A stretch of DNA of 64,000 nt from Tigriopus japonicus (taxonomy: Eukaryota; Arthropoda; Copepoda; Harpacticoida; Harpacticidae). This document shows positions 22,801 to 37,800 of this stretch, one piece after another. Position 1 is the first letter of the stretch. Every line of letters starts with the position of its first letter. Under the pieces are notes generated by a model that was given only the letters and a program-made list of their open reading frames with translations, was not told where the DNA came from and did no database searches. The translations under genes were made by a program, and so were the position numbers. The stretch lies in NCBI GenBank assembly GCA_010645155.1, contig JAAGOF010000064.1, positions 1,400,123-1,464,122 on the forward strand, read 5' to 3'.

Positions 22801-25800
22801 ATAATTTGGAAGGTTTCTCGATGCGCTCAATATTCCACAAGGATTTGGAGGCCAGTTGAGGCTCTTCTGCTGAAAGAGCACTTTTGTCCCGTTGGGCACA
22901 AGGGCGTAGTCAATCTGGCCAGCTTTCCACATTTTTCCAAAACTTCAGACATGTCCTAGGAGCTATCTTTTGCTCATTTTCAAGGAGGGTGGAAATTAAT
23001 TTCCGTTGGACACCATCCTCTGGCCCATCTTTCGTTATCAGCCTCGTTGGTGTGATTCTTTTGAGTTTCCATTCAGATTCAAGATATATTTCCACATATG
23101 GAATATCTAGGAAAAGGGGAGTCCGTAATAGAAAGACTTTCTGAATAAGATTACAATGCTCCTCTTCGATGTCTTTTGCATTCGTGAATGGACCTTTTTG
23201 TCACAGGTATCAATGTGCTCTGTGTGAGTACAAAAAAGACAAACGTCCTTGAGTTTGTTTGGCGAGGGTAAGATTTTTTTTACTTGGGAGAATTAGGTTA
23301 ATACTACTTTTTGTTGCAAACTACTGGACTTGACATCAAGCTAATGCATTGAAGGAACTGTCTCCAGCGTCATTACTGTGGTACAAGGATATGCTGGCAC
23401 ACGGCTATTAAATACTGTTGGTGTTAGTCGTTTTGTTTCAAGTGCAAAGACTGAACTGGAAGAGAAAGAGGAGGAGACATGGATATGAAGAAGAGAGAGA
23501 GCATGGAGTTGAAAAATTAAGTCCTCAATTAACCCCATGATGAGAAGGACCAAAGAATAGCAACGGTTCCAACTTTTCCCTTGGCTACTATCAGCCCCTG
23601 CTAAAAGACCGGCGACAGTGAGAGAAGGGAAAGGAGACTTTGAATATAAATTGACATTTTTCTTAGTAGATGAGGATCTTCTTTTCACTCTCCGGCGCTT
23701 AAAAGAGACAACATAAAATGCAGGATTTTCAGCTTTGTGCGAACCCTCAACCTCGGGTTGCCTCTTGTGCATCTGACATTTGAGCAGAACCGCTCAATAA
23801 CATTGACTCGTAAACGTATACAAAGGTTGACGTTCGTTTTCAAAGAAAATTTGCCTCGCTTATCCATCACCACTTTCAATATCGAGTTGTTGGAAATACC
23901 CTTACTAGAACGATGAGAGGAACTGAGTTTTGAAGTTTGAGTTTCACTGGTGGTCAAGAACAGGTCAGTTTTGTCAGGTATTAGCCCGAAACATAATACT
24001 GATTCATTTGTATTGGCTCAATATGAGCCAATCTGTTGTCTGCTTTTGGTCTGAAACCGCTGAAGAAGACTACAAAAACACTTCATCGTCTAACCAAACT
24101 AAAAAGTTTTTGTTTTGGAAATGCAATACGAAAGGAATGCAGACTTTTTATCGTATAAAATACCAGTAACTAGCCCAAATGGATGTCAGTGAGTCTTCTG
24201 ATGTTAGCAGAAATATGCCCCAGATTGTTGGCATGTTCGTTGAATTACCCTCATTGGTGGTTGTCAGTTTTGGGTTTTGTTCTCCTTGTTGTCCGGGTTC
24301 TTCGTCTTAGTCTTGTTCTCATTGTGGTACTAACAACAGCCAAACACATACTGCACATTCAGTGCAAAAGAGAGAGAAAAAAGAAAGAAAGATGTGCTCG
24401 TAATCATTGCGTTTAAGAGATTGTTGTCTCCATTCTCACTTATGAGTTCCGCATTCTCGTACATTTATGTTGCACATGTCCCCTGCATATCAAATGAGGC
24501 AAAGGCTCTCTCTCTCTCACGTCCTGGCTCTCAACCACAAACTGTTCCTCAATGCTTTTCAACAGCTTAGCCTGAGTTTGAAAATGAACCTGTTTGGCAA
24601 GGTGTACTGTAGATTTCGCACAATCCTTTTACTTGATCTTGAACCTTCGAAAAGGTCGATCTCTCAAGGTGGTTCGCACACTCTCACCTTTACCTTTTGG
24701 ATCCACAGAACGTATATATGTTTTTATTTTAGAAGAAATAGTACGTTTTCTCGTTCATGGAGGCATGTCCATTAGAATGTCAGAGCAAAAGTAGGTCATC
24801 TGCCAATTTTATCGTAAGGATGTGAAGGAGAGCGCATAGATAGATTTCTGTCACCTTACTCTTTTGAGCACCTTTTGGGTAAAGAGAAGATCCATGTTCC
24901 GTTAGTGAGGCGTTTGCCTGAGAGTGTGTCCATTTCTCTAGTGCTCTAGTGATTTTCATGGTTCATTTGAAATCAATGCCAGATCATTGACGTGGGATAA
25001 GGTCGAATGCACTAATACCTTTGGGCTTCGTGGATCTTTTCGCCAATTGAGCCTCATCCGCATCTTTATTGAAGGCCACTAGAAGAAGAGAGAGAGAGTG
25101 AATGAAAGTCTCCCTTCCGAGTTCGTCGTTTGCAAGTACGCTACTTTTGCCTCTCAAGGCCAATAATAAAGTGTTGTACGGTTTTGTTGGTCCATCAGAC
25201 CAATTCCATTGACATCAAACAGGCGCGTGGCCAACTACGTTCAGTACTAGATGTACCTTGTTTCGAGGATGCGCGTGGAACACGGACCGAAGAGGAAGGA
25301 TGAGAGCGTAATAAAAAGAGGACCAATCCATTGGCAACCGAGGTAAAAGAGATGTTTTATTGAATGGCCAATGAATATGTGATGTCAAGGCACTACTGTG
25401 CCGTAATGCAACTTTTTACCTAGTCTGAGAAAATAGCGACAGAATAAGAGCTGTTTCCTTGCCAATGTTAAAAATATAGTGAAACGAACACTGTCATAAG
25501 ACCTTTCGTTTGTTCAACACCGTGTTCTTTCTCGCCATTTTAAATACAGTGGACTATATGTCAAACGAAACAATTATGGACTTTTAAAGATTGTATTTAC
25601 ACAAAGAGTGCTCACGTGAGATAATTAATCTCGAGAGCCACATTATTTACTTTAACTTTGTACGAAAGAGCTCTCTATCAGGGGAATGGTCCTCTAATGG
25701 AAAATTTATATTCTCACTTGCTGACAACACGGCCCAAAGAGCAATGCATTTGCTAGAATATTGCTCAAACGACCAAGCGTTTGTCGCCAAGAGGTTATCA

Positions 25801-28800
25801 TCATATTGAAGGATTGAAGGAATTTCAGATTTTGGCACAAGTCTCTCGTGAAGTCTGGATTTGCATATGGTCTCGATGAATTCCCCCCTGGAATTGTGCC
25901 CTATGTAGAAGTTCACTCACTCATTGGGGACTACAAACTGTCTGTCGTCCTGGTTTCCCAGCAGACGAATTCGGATGGTGTCGTGGGACAAAGCTCATTT
26001 ACAGCCAGATTAGTTGGATTTGATCGGATTACTAGTTGCAACTATGTAGGTCACCTCCCACTCTAACCAGAATTAAGCGAATGGCAAAGGCCGAGTAGCC
26101 TGTGAAACACATCTATGACATCCATCTGAAGATTAGGGGAGTGACAAGGCCATTTCTGTCCGTTAGCCATTTAGGTGTTCTTTCTGGAAACCAAGATGAC
26201 CTTGGCGAATGATATCATCTCCAATCAAAATAAAAATACTCTTGTCTTGATTCCACGTGCGTGTGTGCCGAATTGTCACAACTGCAGTGGTTGTTGTGGT
26301 GTTGTTGATGGTGGTGGTAGTGGTGGAAAAACCAGAGGATAAGAAACAACATGTTTGTGGGCGTAAAACCAGCCAAAAGTCGAATAGATCGGTGACTTGG
26401 TACCAGCTGTCAATCCTTTTGTTCCAACTTTGCCTTGGATGGTGCTCACCTCCTCGCTCTTATCTCGGGAGGTGCTTTATGAACTGACCTGGCTGATGGA
26501 TTGAACCTTTTACATATCTCATCTTCAGGGCGAGTAGATGCATAAGGATCCTGGAGTTTCCTACGATGTTCCAAAGGCCGTCATCTTATTCTTCAACTTC
26601 GTAGGGAGATTCCCTTCGAATTTCGAGATTGAAGTAAAGTGCATTTGGAAATAACAGAATCGAATACGAAATGATGTCTATCGTTGGCAGACAACGAGGT
26701 CGACATTATTCCCAGCCATCCCAACAGTTGTTCGGCTTCTCATTGGCTTGGAAGCGAATTTGGAAATGGATCTCGCTTACGAAGACAAGCTTCAAGCCGA
26801 GAGAGATGGTTTCGGTCGTTATTCTCAAGTGAAAAGGCTTGGCCGGATATTACAAATTGTACTTTTTCTGAAGCCTTGATTTAGTTATTCTTCTGAATGC
26901 GAGAAAGACGTGGGCCAATTTGCAACCACACTTTTATTGGCCTGAACAACAGATTGGAAAATTGGACTTATCTGAGAGCACCACACTTTTGGCCTAGATT
27001 CTGTTCTCCCCTCCAACAAACAGGGTCCAATAACTTGTCACGTTGTGGTGGGATGGGTGTATGGACAACTCAAAGAAACGGCGGATTGTTGGAGCAACAG
27101 CTGTCCAACCAATGTGTCACACTCACTTTCTGATTCATTAGGAGAACCACTTCCTCTTATCGGAATCGCATTCATTTTGGCCACCAAGATTGCAAAAAAA
27201 ATTCAATGGTCGCACGAACTTGTCGGAATTAGTTGCCCAATGTTGGCCGTAGACGGAATTTCCACTTCTACTTTTCACCCCTGAAAGGCCTTGACAAGCC
27301 CAAGGGAACGAGAGTTTCACCAAAAGCGAGATACTGAGCTAAGGGAAGACACAACAAACCAAAAGGAGACGACAACATCAAAGATCTAAGGAGGATGTGT
27401 GAGCATGGCTGCCTTCGTTTCTCCCTTTGGCACGTGGCAAGTTGACTTTTTACACGAAAACGTCTCGTAAATTGAGTATTTTGCCAACAAAGTTTTTAGA
27501 ACTCTTTGCCTCAGAGGATTGCAACAAAGAGAGAAAAATTAGGATCCTTCAAGTTATTGTTGAATATAAATGCAGTAGGAAGAGCAGCTGTGTTGGAAGA
27601 TCATGATGATGAACTTGCTTGGCCTTTGTCAACAATTGTTTGTGATGCCTCATTCATTGCCTACTGACTCTCATTTTCTTCCATGGACAATTCATTTCAA
27701 TTAATTAGGCTTTATACAGTGGACTCGGGGATAAATGGCTCCTTTTGGCGAGTTGTTCCATGAGTGCTGTTGCAAATGGAAGTGTGTCACTGTTTGTTAA
27801 TCTCAGCTCTTTCTTGGGGGTGGGGATCTCGATCCATGTACATACTGTACGATATGTGGCCGAATGTGCGTGAGGAACCGGTGCTTTGGCACACTTTTTT
27901 TTCCTCAGCTCCAGAGTCGTTCCTCTTTCCTCCATTTTTGTTCCACCGCGCCACAATTTTTGCTTGGACATCAGAGGAGACCGAGATGGCTTCGAAATCA
28001 GATTTCCAGTTTCATTTACTTGGGATATGCACAATTGCAAATTGAATTGTATTACTCGTTTTACGATGTGCAAAGAAACAGTATATGTATGTCTTTGTTG
28101 CGAAAGGCGAACTGTAAACGAAGAGGTTGGAGATATCCTTGAAGTGGAAGTTTCCCTCAAAACTTTCTCGTTTTGTTGGGTTCTTCTTGTCTTTGGTGAG
28201 CTCGAGAACATTTCAATCTATGACTTTGCAGGCTTCGGGAGAGGCTTTTTATCTCGTTGAAGCCATTCATTTCAGAAATTAGACCTCCTCCTTTATGCTT
28301 GTTTTGATTCTCCCCATTAGCAGAGAGAAACATTAGCAGACATCATTCATCCCAAAATGATCTGGTGAGGCTGTTATGAAAGCGAATCAACTCAGATGCA
28401 ACTGACGGTTCGAACCACTTCTCAGCAGACCATGGACAAGGCACAGGAAAAGGCAGGAAAAGGGGAAAGTGGCTTCCGCCAAATTGATGTCGACATTTTT
28501 GGACTTTCGAGGAAATCCCATATCTCTTGCACTCCTTTCTCACCCTGGTCCCCTCTTCACTCTAAACTGACACAGCAACAGACTTTTGCTGCCTGAGAGG
28601 CACTTTTTGCACATTACTTGGACCACGGGGACGGCGAAATCGAACAAAATAAATCGTTTTCTTCTCTTCCCTAATACATTTTCTCCGTAGATATACACGG
28701 TCATCAAACTCATATCTTTTGAGGGTTTTTTTTCATTCGCTCCTCGTTTTCTCCTACTTACTCTTCCCATCAGATTCCTGTCACTTAGTGTTAGCCTGCA

Positions 28801-31800
28801 AGAAATTGACGCATAGAAAGATCATTTGGAACAGCCACTGAAGGAAGTAGAAAACAAGGCCATACAAGTCCATAAGTAGCTAGCTATCCATGAACCAAGA
28901 GAATGGATTTCGTGTCGGAAATTTCCCCTCTGCGGATGTTGAGCGCGTCTTCTCCATTGCTGTTTTCCGAACTTTCGATACCCCCAACTTGTCTGGAATG
29001 CACTTATTTGACTTGATTTTCTTCACTTGCTCTGGTATCCGATCCCCGTGAATCCATCCCGGAGCGTTAACCCAACCATTTGTTCGCGTCTTTCCGCCCT
29101 AGTTTGGCCTAGTTGTTGGGATATCAACCACCTTCACGTCCATAGAACGTACAAACATCCGACAACGTGTAGAGATCCATCGCTGGTGGCTCTTTAACCA
29201 ATTGCTGTCTCGAAAGGGTTGCTTAGGATCACTCTGGGAACAGTTTGGCACGAGCTCCGATGCATCGAAGGTCTCGAGGGGAACCAACACAATCACACTC
29301 TAGAGATTTGCAAATTGAAACCTTCCCTACCCGACCATTGTTTTGCGGTTTAGCCTTCTTTCTAGCCCTCCATGTCTATCGTACATTGGCTTGAAGTTGT
29401 AAAACGGAGCTCTCAAGATATGTTTCATTCTTTCATTGATCTTTGTATTCCAAGCCAATTATGTTGTGTGAAATTGGAACAGGGCTAGAGAAAATAGAAG
29501 GCGGCACCTGTTTTTCAACAGTGGAAAGGAATCAAATACTTTGTCAAAGAAGTGGACAAAAATCATTAAAATGCTTAACCAAAAACCTTCCTTAATGATC
29601 CTAACTCATCAAAATGACCGATTCATACGAGTAAAGTCACACATGAGTATACACTCGAAAGAAACTTTCAACGACCTCAAGTTTCATGATCCTTGAACCA
29701 ATTGTTAAATGGAACCAGCCTGTTTTTTTAGTTTTCCCTGTTCTGACATTTCTAAAAGTGTGAACGATGCTGGAGGCCAACAATCTGTCAAATGGCGTGA
29801 GTGGCAGCACATCATCTTGCTTTTTGAATAGGTGTTCGGTGTTCAATGGAGGAAAAGTTTCAGTTTGAGAATCTTGTTCTTGCTTTGGAACCTCATGGTC
29901 TCATGGCTGGATCGGAAGGCTGAACCGAGACATAGCAAGCAAGCTAGTAATGTGTCGTCGTCTCGACACTTACACTGTTCTCCTTTCAACTTCAATGAGG
30001 GAGAAAGAGTTGGCCGGTAGCAAAAGTTGACCACGAAGCTTGACAATTTTGAGCCTTGGCAAGCAGAGAAAGTTTTTGAGGAGAGTTGCTTGGGATCTTG
30101 CTAGCCTAGGTTGGAGTGCCTGAGTTCAAATTTGAAATTTATGAAAGAATTTTCAGTTGGAATGTTCGTTCAAGTTGTCAGCCAGCGGCTATTTTCACCA
30201 TTTCTTTGGACACCTTTAGTGTGCCAGCTTTGGGGCCAATTGTTACTGCCGTGGCTGAGGCCCAGCAAAATGCCTTTTATTTGAAGGAAATACATTTTTT
30301 ATCCAAAGATCCACTATCCAGCTCACTCCTGATGAAATAAGAAAATATGAACCTGGATCTCATGGGAATTTCTTTTACTGCCCTTGTGTCGTAAAGCCAC
30401 TCGTTTTCAATTGAAATGGCATTGCTTTTACCCCCTCCCTGTCAGGTTGTTCTGTTGACCAACTTTGAATTGTTCCCCTTCCGGCCCATCCCTGATCAAA
30501 GGGTCTTGAAATTGGATTGGAAAGGCCATAAAGTGCTTTTGTGTCGATAGATCCCATTGTGATGCATATTTGCTTGTGCATTCTGTGCAAATGAGACAAT
30601 TGTGATTTCGTTTTCTTTGTTAAGGTTCTCTCCCTTCAATTGTGACTTAAAGGTGAGTAGTTCTCCTTTACAGACTGCCAGCCAGTGTCGTCAGCCTTTA
30701 TTTGTGTGATTATCCAAGTCATGCCTCAATGATATTTCGTGCCGGAATTGAGAACCTCACCACCATAATCTACCAGTTAGTGGTACATAACTGTGGCCGT
30801 AAATCTTTTCATTTCAACCTCCGTCAAGGCCGAATGTGTACGTCGCACTCACTACTCCTCAGACTCTCTTTGACACTTGGACTCTAAAGCAAGATTTCAA
30901 TTGGCTGAGTCGTGATGATCATACTGTCATGATTCAGTTCCCCAATGATTCCTGTTTCGAGGAGAAGGGTGGATGGTTTTGAGCTGAGCTATATGGACGT
31001 TATGCCCAAGATCCAGAATGGCACTCTCTTTGTGAGAGTGAAAGAAGGTTTGAGACATCCATTGTGTGCAAGTCATCCTCTTAGTGGTGGGAAAAGGGGA
31101 GACTTCTCTTCCTCCGCCTTTATACGTATACAACATTCCTCCAGGTTCCAAGTGCATTTCACTTGACAAATAGTGGTCCTGGAGGTGGAAAGGGCCATAC
31201 AATGGGTGCAATTGGGTCCATGAAGAGCTTCAAAGTTCATCACAATGCGCGCCTCCTTATAAAAAAAAGAGAAATGCCGTCGTGGAAGTTCTCAAAGGCA
31301 GACTGGTCTTTGACTTTTTAAGGCTCTTCCGTGAGAGAGATAGAGCTCGTTTGAAGTTTGATTAAAGTTCATTTGAGTATTAATTAGTTGTTTCTTTGCG
31401 CATCCACAAACTGTGGGCCGTAACTATTACAAATTAGAACCGTCCTTGAAGGCCATATTCGGTATCCCAAACTGAAAAGGAGGTAAAAATGGAACTTCTC
31501 GGCAAGTCTTACCGCGTTTTGGGTGTATTGACCGAGAAATTCGAATGCGGATAGTGTCGGGATCAATTGGTTACACTTACTTGCTTGTGAAAGTGTCGGA
31601 TTTTCTCTTCCTCTAATTGGATTGCTTTGAACTGAAACGGAATATCCCATTGCAAGTTCAGCCAGTATACGTACGCACCGTGGTAGTTTGTAGATGTGGA
31701 TCCGATCCAATGTGGAATGCTCGGCTTTTGAACAGACATTGGAACGTGGCTTCGAAGGTAGGCTCAAGGTTGACAAGTGTGATCAGCTTGACTTACTTTT

Positions 31801-34800
31801 AGACGGGTTTTTGGCACTCGTTTCAAGTTTACCTTCTGGAAAATGGAACAAATGGCGAAAGAAAATTAGAAGGCCAAGGTTTTTAGCTTCCTTCGGCTCC
31901 TCATTTGAAGTGAACGAAGTGAATTATTGTGTTTAGTGAAACATCATTTCGACCAGCTTTTGCATATCATTACTGCCAAATTTCAAGGTCCTAGCAAGGA
32001 GAGAAGTTTTTTGGGCAAAAAACACACGAGTCTGTTTATGAAAGCTTTGGCATTTGTTGATCCATTTCTCATCCATGGACGCACGCAAGCACGTCGTGCC
32101 ATTGGCTGGTGCGTCCTCTGCAAATTGTTTTGATATGGTCAAAGCCGAGAAATCTCCCACTCTGCCTCCTCCTTCGCCTCCTCTATTTCGCAGCCTTTTC
32201 CACGGCGACGTTTGGTTCCAGTCATCTGAGTGAGTGGAACAACTCTTTACTGACCGAATGGAACAACATGAACAACAACGTGGAGAGAAGAAGACGAAAG
32301 AGCAGCAGCCCAAGAAAAAAGGAAGATCAACTCGTATCATCCATTATTTAGGCCCTCAGCTAACTTATCGCAAAGTCGTGACTCCCGTTGCTCTTGGAAT
32401 TGCTTACAATACTTATCTTCGCCTTTTCGGGCAAGACCCCGCTTGTTTCCGTCTAGGAAAAAAGTTTTGAGCCTCACAATGATCCTTGTTTTTGGACATG
32501 ATCCACACTCACCCTGTCGGCATTGTTAGAGTTCGAAGAGGAAAAAAGCGTTGTCAGAATTTAGACAAAAGATCGAAATTATCCGCGGTCATAAAAGGAA
32601 GATTCATCACAGTTGGGGCATATTTTGGAGGCAAAATTTGGAAAGTTGGCCGAGTGTGAAACAGTGTTGGCGCTGAACACTGCCAAAATGCACCCACCAC
32701 TCCACTGATGTCTCCCACGCCACATCAGCAATTTCAAACTCTCTGATTAGTTCCCTTGATCCTGACTTGTTCAAATATCAACGGAGACCCAGATGAAGGT
32801 ACTCTCTCTCACACTGTCTATTTCCCTTGGTACTTTAAGAGAGATTCATTCCTTTGATTAGATTACTTGTCCCTGGGATTTCATTCGAGTTGAACCCCAA
32901 GAAGTTCCTTCAACACGAGCAATAGTTTTTGTACTCCTTCTCTCGTTTCTCTTTTTCAGAGAATCATTATTGATAGTTCAATGTTTCAATAGCTTGGTTT
33001 CCTCTCAACTAAAGCGAGCTTTTTTGGGATTAACAACTTTTGAACCGCCTTTAGCCCTTGAAGTTTCTCTTGACCTTCGTCGGTTTTGACAATGGGAGGG
33101 TAATTTTGACAGAGGGACAAGAAGCCTCATCCACGACACTTACAGGATTTTGATCGTTATCAGAGAAAGCAAGCACTTTTGAACTCAGTGAAGACTTAAG
33201 ATGGTTAATGTGCCCTTTTTACGGAGCGCAGTAACCTTACATTTTATGTAAGAAGGTGTGCAGTGTACGTTGCTTCGAATATGTGAGGACTCGTGCACTA
33301 TAATTGTATAAAGTTACAATGGCTGACAGAACATTTTGGTTTCTTATTCTTCTCTGTGTCGTTCATTTTCCGTAGTTGGTCCGTCTGAGGCGAAAAGAGC
33401 AACTGAGCATCTTTGGAGGCGAGGAACCCTTTTTTGTATCTCTCTCTTCAGTAACACTAATCCTACCACTAGACTACAGCAACGAGACTTGTACAATCGT
33501 TCCACTAGTGCAGCCTTTAAGACCACGCCAGCCAGAATCAAAGAAGGATAGAGAAGCGATTACATAATCCTTTTGTCCTTCAGTAGTTGACCGAAGTGGA
33601 TACAACATGAAATATCGCGAACTTGACCTCATTTTGGTGAATGTGCACAAGTTGGTTTGACCTTTGCAACAAACACCAACCTTTTCTGAGAACAGTCCTC
33701 ATAAACGAATTCCACTCTCAGCAGGAAACAGTATTTGAGAAAGATTTTTCTGCATTCTTCTTCTTTTCTGCGGTGCAAACCCAGAAGAAAATCTTGCAAA
33801 TTGGAGTTGGGGAGTATTTGGATGAGGGATTTCGTTTCAAAATTTCCATTAGTCGTCCTTGGCACCCACTTCTTCGCACCACCATTCGACCACGAAGGCC
33901 ACCTTGCCATTTCTATTTTCAAGGTAAAGGCTGCTTACTGGGTGGTGAGAAGGCTCTTCGCGTTTGCTTCTGAGGAAGGAGCTGCAAACGGGAATTTGTG
34001 GAGAAAAACTTTTTAAAGAGGATTGAACGATCGTGGAGGTGGTGGCGGCACACCACCAATGTGAGTGAGTGAATACCATGCAGTTCCATTCTACCTCATC
34101 TTACATGAGCTATTTGGTCCGCACTAGCTGTGGTAAAGAACGAATGAAATGAAACTTGTAGGTGGACGCACAACACTCGGGGCTACACGGAGTCCAAGAA
34201 TGGGGCCTCGAGGAGAAACAGTTGGTGTGAGTTTACCAAATGTTAGATGTTATAGAAGCAATACACTGGTTGGTCGGCTATTGGAAAAAGATTGGTCTAA
34301 CTTTTGGCTCTTTGTAATCTTGGTGCCAAGTTGGAACTTTAGGAGACTCGGAGCAAACGAGAAAGAGAGGGAGAAAAAAGAGAGAGCTCACATTTGTTTG
34401 TTGAAAAGGTGGTGGGAGACGGTTTGACGGCGAGGGAAGAGGGAACGAGTTTCATGCATGGAACACCTTGGAACGAACGAGAGTACTAAATTGCCATGAT
34501 GTTCCCTTCCTGGACCAATTTGAGCACGCATGTTTTGGCGGAAACTTCGAAAGTAACTTCACTCGACACCAGGCTTGTCCCACTCTCTAGCTATTAGTAG
34601 GAAGCAGCTACCAGTGCTCTCTCTTATGGTATGCCAAGATTTAATCGGGGTTTAATCCGGCCTTCAGAGCGCTTGGCCAATCTGATCACAATTACATGAA
34701 CTACACGCTTGTTAGTTATATGGAATTTTGTATTCATGTTCTTCCTTTCATTGCATTTTAGGTAAGATTGATTCAAATTCTTCAACAATCTAAATTACGC

Positions 34801-37800
34801 GTAAAACGAGGAATCCAATTGAAGTAATTGACATTGAACATGAGAACTTTCGGTTTGGGAACAGATCTGGTTTCCAAAGTTTTCTTTGCGTAGTGGGTGA
34901 CTTTGGAAAGGAAGGACATTTTATTCCCAAATCCCTTGGGGTTCAAATGATGAATGGATGGGTTATTTCTCGGTTAATGTTTGCACGGTAAGGGAACCTT
35001 GTCCAAATAAAAGCAAGTGAAATTCGAATGACTCAATTGGGACTACCAAAATTTTGGAAAAAGACCCAATTTCCAAAATTGGTCCCCTCCAGGTTGTGCA
35101 TCGTCATGGTGATGATCGTTCCATCCACCTTGGTGTCCCAAAACCACATGGGGCCAACCAACAGTATGCTCGTGGGGACTAAAGTATCTCAATAAATTGC
35201 GCCCAAATTGTCAATCGCAAACTTGAACTTTTATCCAACATGTGTTGTGCCACATTGCCCCCCTGCTTGTTGGTCATGTTCAAATTGAGGTTCCAAACAA
35301 GCTCTGACGAGGCTGCAAATTTCAACATTTCAAAGAAGTTCAGTAGTGTGGATGTGGATGGCTCGATATCTTTTTTGCTCGTTGAGCAGATAATGGTTGT
35401 CGTTTCTGTCCTAAAGCTCTCGTGTATTGAAGAAAGTGCTGAAGTTTTCAATTCATGGCCGTGAGTGCGAGTGCTCCTGGGGGGGTCTTAATGAAGCCTG
35501 TTCCATTTATGCGGTCCTCAAGTCCAGGTTGAAAGTGTCAGCTTGAGGCCCCTGAAAATGATGCTTTTGGAGGAGGAGGAAGTCTTTGAAAATAGACCCC
35601 CGGGCAATGCTCGTGCATAGAAAACCCTAGTGACTTGGCCTGAGTTTGTTCTTTAATTTCCTTAGAAGTTCCAACAAAGGCCTCCATTTGAAGGCAAGTT
35701 CAAGTTCAAATCCAAACCCTCTGTGTGCCATGTTTCTGCAAAGACAACAAAACGACGAGCACCGAATGAAACAACAGCACTTGCCAACGATGGAACAAGA
35801 AGAGACGACGCTCTTAATTTTTCTTGATTGTGTGCCATCTCTAAGAAAAGGAGGAGGAGGGAAACAATTTGCTGCAGTTTTGTTTGGATACATTTGGAAC
35901 TTATGTGACAGTAGGCGTGAAAAGCAACATGCAATTTAATTTGTAACCAATTTCTGGTGCCCAGCTTGGCAGCTTCCTTTAGATATTCCAAATGGTTTGG
36001 AAGTTACCCTGCAACCGATTGCTCTCTAGGCTTTAGGACAACTGGTCTCAACATTTCAGTGTGGGAAGGAACTCTGGTCGGATAGGACTGACTTTTCAGT
36101 CTTGAATTTCGAACATCTTTGCTTTTGATGAACATCACTCGTCAATTTGTCACTGTTTGTATCTTGCTCCTTCCACAGTTCGTCATTTGATAAAAATCAT
36201 CGGGGTTTTAACGAGCTCTTCACACTAACAGCAGAGACATTGGGTCGCATGTTAACGCACATAAGATCGATTTGTTTTATAGTATACTCAACTCTGGTCT
36301 TACTACATAGCTGACCTCAAGTATACTTAACGTGAAACAAACCGATGAGTATAGCAATTGTTGTGTACTCACACAATTTGCCCATGCAATTTCAGAGTAG
36401 AGGATAGCTTTGCGAGACCAAAGATAGATTTGATACGTTTTTTATGTCAAAACGGGGACAAGGAGGGTTTCTGTGACAGATATTTCAAAGCCGAGCTGAA
36501 TTTCATTGGTACAGTATTTGCAATTATTGATAATGATAAAACATAAATGGTGGACTTAGTTCTTTCCTAGTTTTCAAAATTGAAGACAATTTGTCATTTG
36601 TGGCTCAAATACACTTAAACATATAGTATGTCATAAGAAAATAGTTCTTGAGAGGTCCCGAAAAAAAACAAGATGTCCTCGGAGCTTTCGGAATTAAAGG
36701 ATACAAAAGGCGTAATCCATAGTTCTATTGGTATTGAAATTTCCTCGAAAATGTTATTGAAACAGCAGCATTTATTCTTTCAATGTCTTTTTTCGTTTCC
36801 GTGGCGAAAACTTGCATCTTAATTATTCGTTAGGAGAATAACACAAATGAACATATTGGAGCATCTTTTGAATTAAAAGTGATAATTGTAGAGAAAGTCC
36901 GGGACACGATCCAATCCGTTTGGTCGTTCTAGTTATGCTTCCATGAACTCTTGAGAATGTTTAGACCAAATCCTATTTTCCTTGAAGCGGCTTATCTATC
37001 CGATTTTTTGGCATCAATTTCAAATCGAAAAAACAGTAGTGTCTCAAACACATGGACTGAAATGACGTTATTGGCAACATGGGAGCGTTGTGGGTTCTTG
37101 GGTTGAAGATGGGCAATTTTGGCGGGGCCTTCCATGAGCGCGGCTTATTATTCCCGTTGAAGTTTTTTTCTTTTATGCTTTTGCGTAGTTGGTTGATCCG
37201 TGGACAAGTCCATTGGTAGGTGTGGCCTTTGAGTGATGAGGGATGGATTTGCAAGCGGAGTCGATGCCTCTTATTCTGCCTTGTGTCTTTTATTCACAAT
37301 TTTCTATTGATTCCATACCCATCCATTGGTTCGTTGTATCCGGGGTGGTGGTGTTGAAGGAAGGCTCATTCATTTTGTCTGATTGACGCACTTTTTGATG
37401 TTTCCGAGCACGTTGGAAGATGATCAAATCGTTGCTCTCGTCGTTTTCTTCAAGAGTTCCCGCTTAAAGTTGAATTGGATTCAGTTACACTTGAAAATCT
37501 TTAAGAAATCGACTTTCAGTTCGATTTTGAACGAGTCCGAAGGCATTTGTATAGTAAATGGGCTTGAAGTTTAACTGTTTAAACTTGTGTTTAACAACAC
37601 AGGCCCAGTGTTTCCACACAAACAGTTTTTTTATGGTCAGACAGCTTTTCTCAACGCAGTATGTAGCAGATATGGGTAACTTAGGCTTATTTCACCCTCG
37701 CTGAAATGGGCGCACTGAGTCACAGCCTCTAATCTAAAGAGCGCGAGTGCAACACGAAGGTGCACTCGTGCCCTTAGAGTATACTTAAAAATATCTCTGC

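Noticed and set aside
25548..27730. TACAGTGGACT at about 25548 and 27716 as possible mariner/pogo ends
   Set aside because: Both are in the same orientation and no inverted partner or transposase was found.
27705..28211. 168-codon minus-strand open frame in sidekick intron 1
   Set aside because: Overlaps three long plus-strand open frames in the same GC-richer patch, has low-complexity composition, no domain and no supported splice sites.
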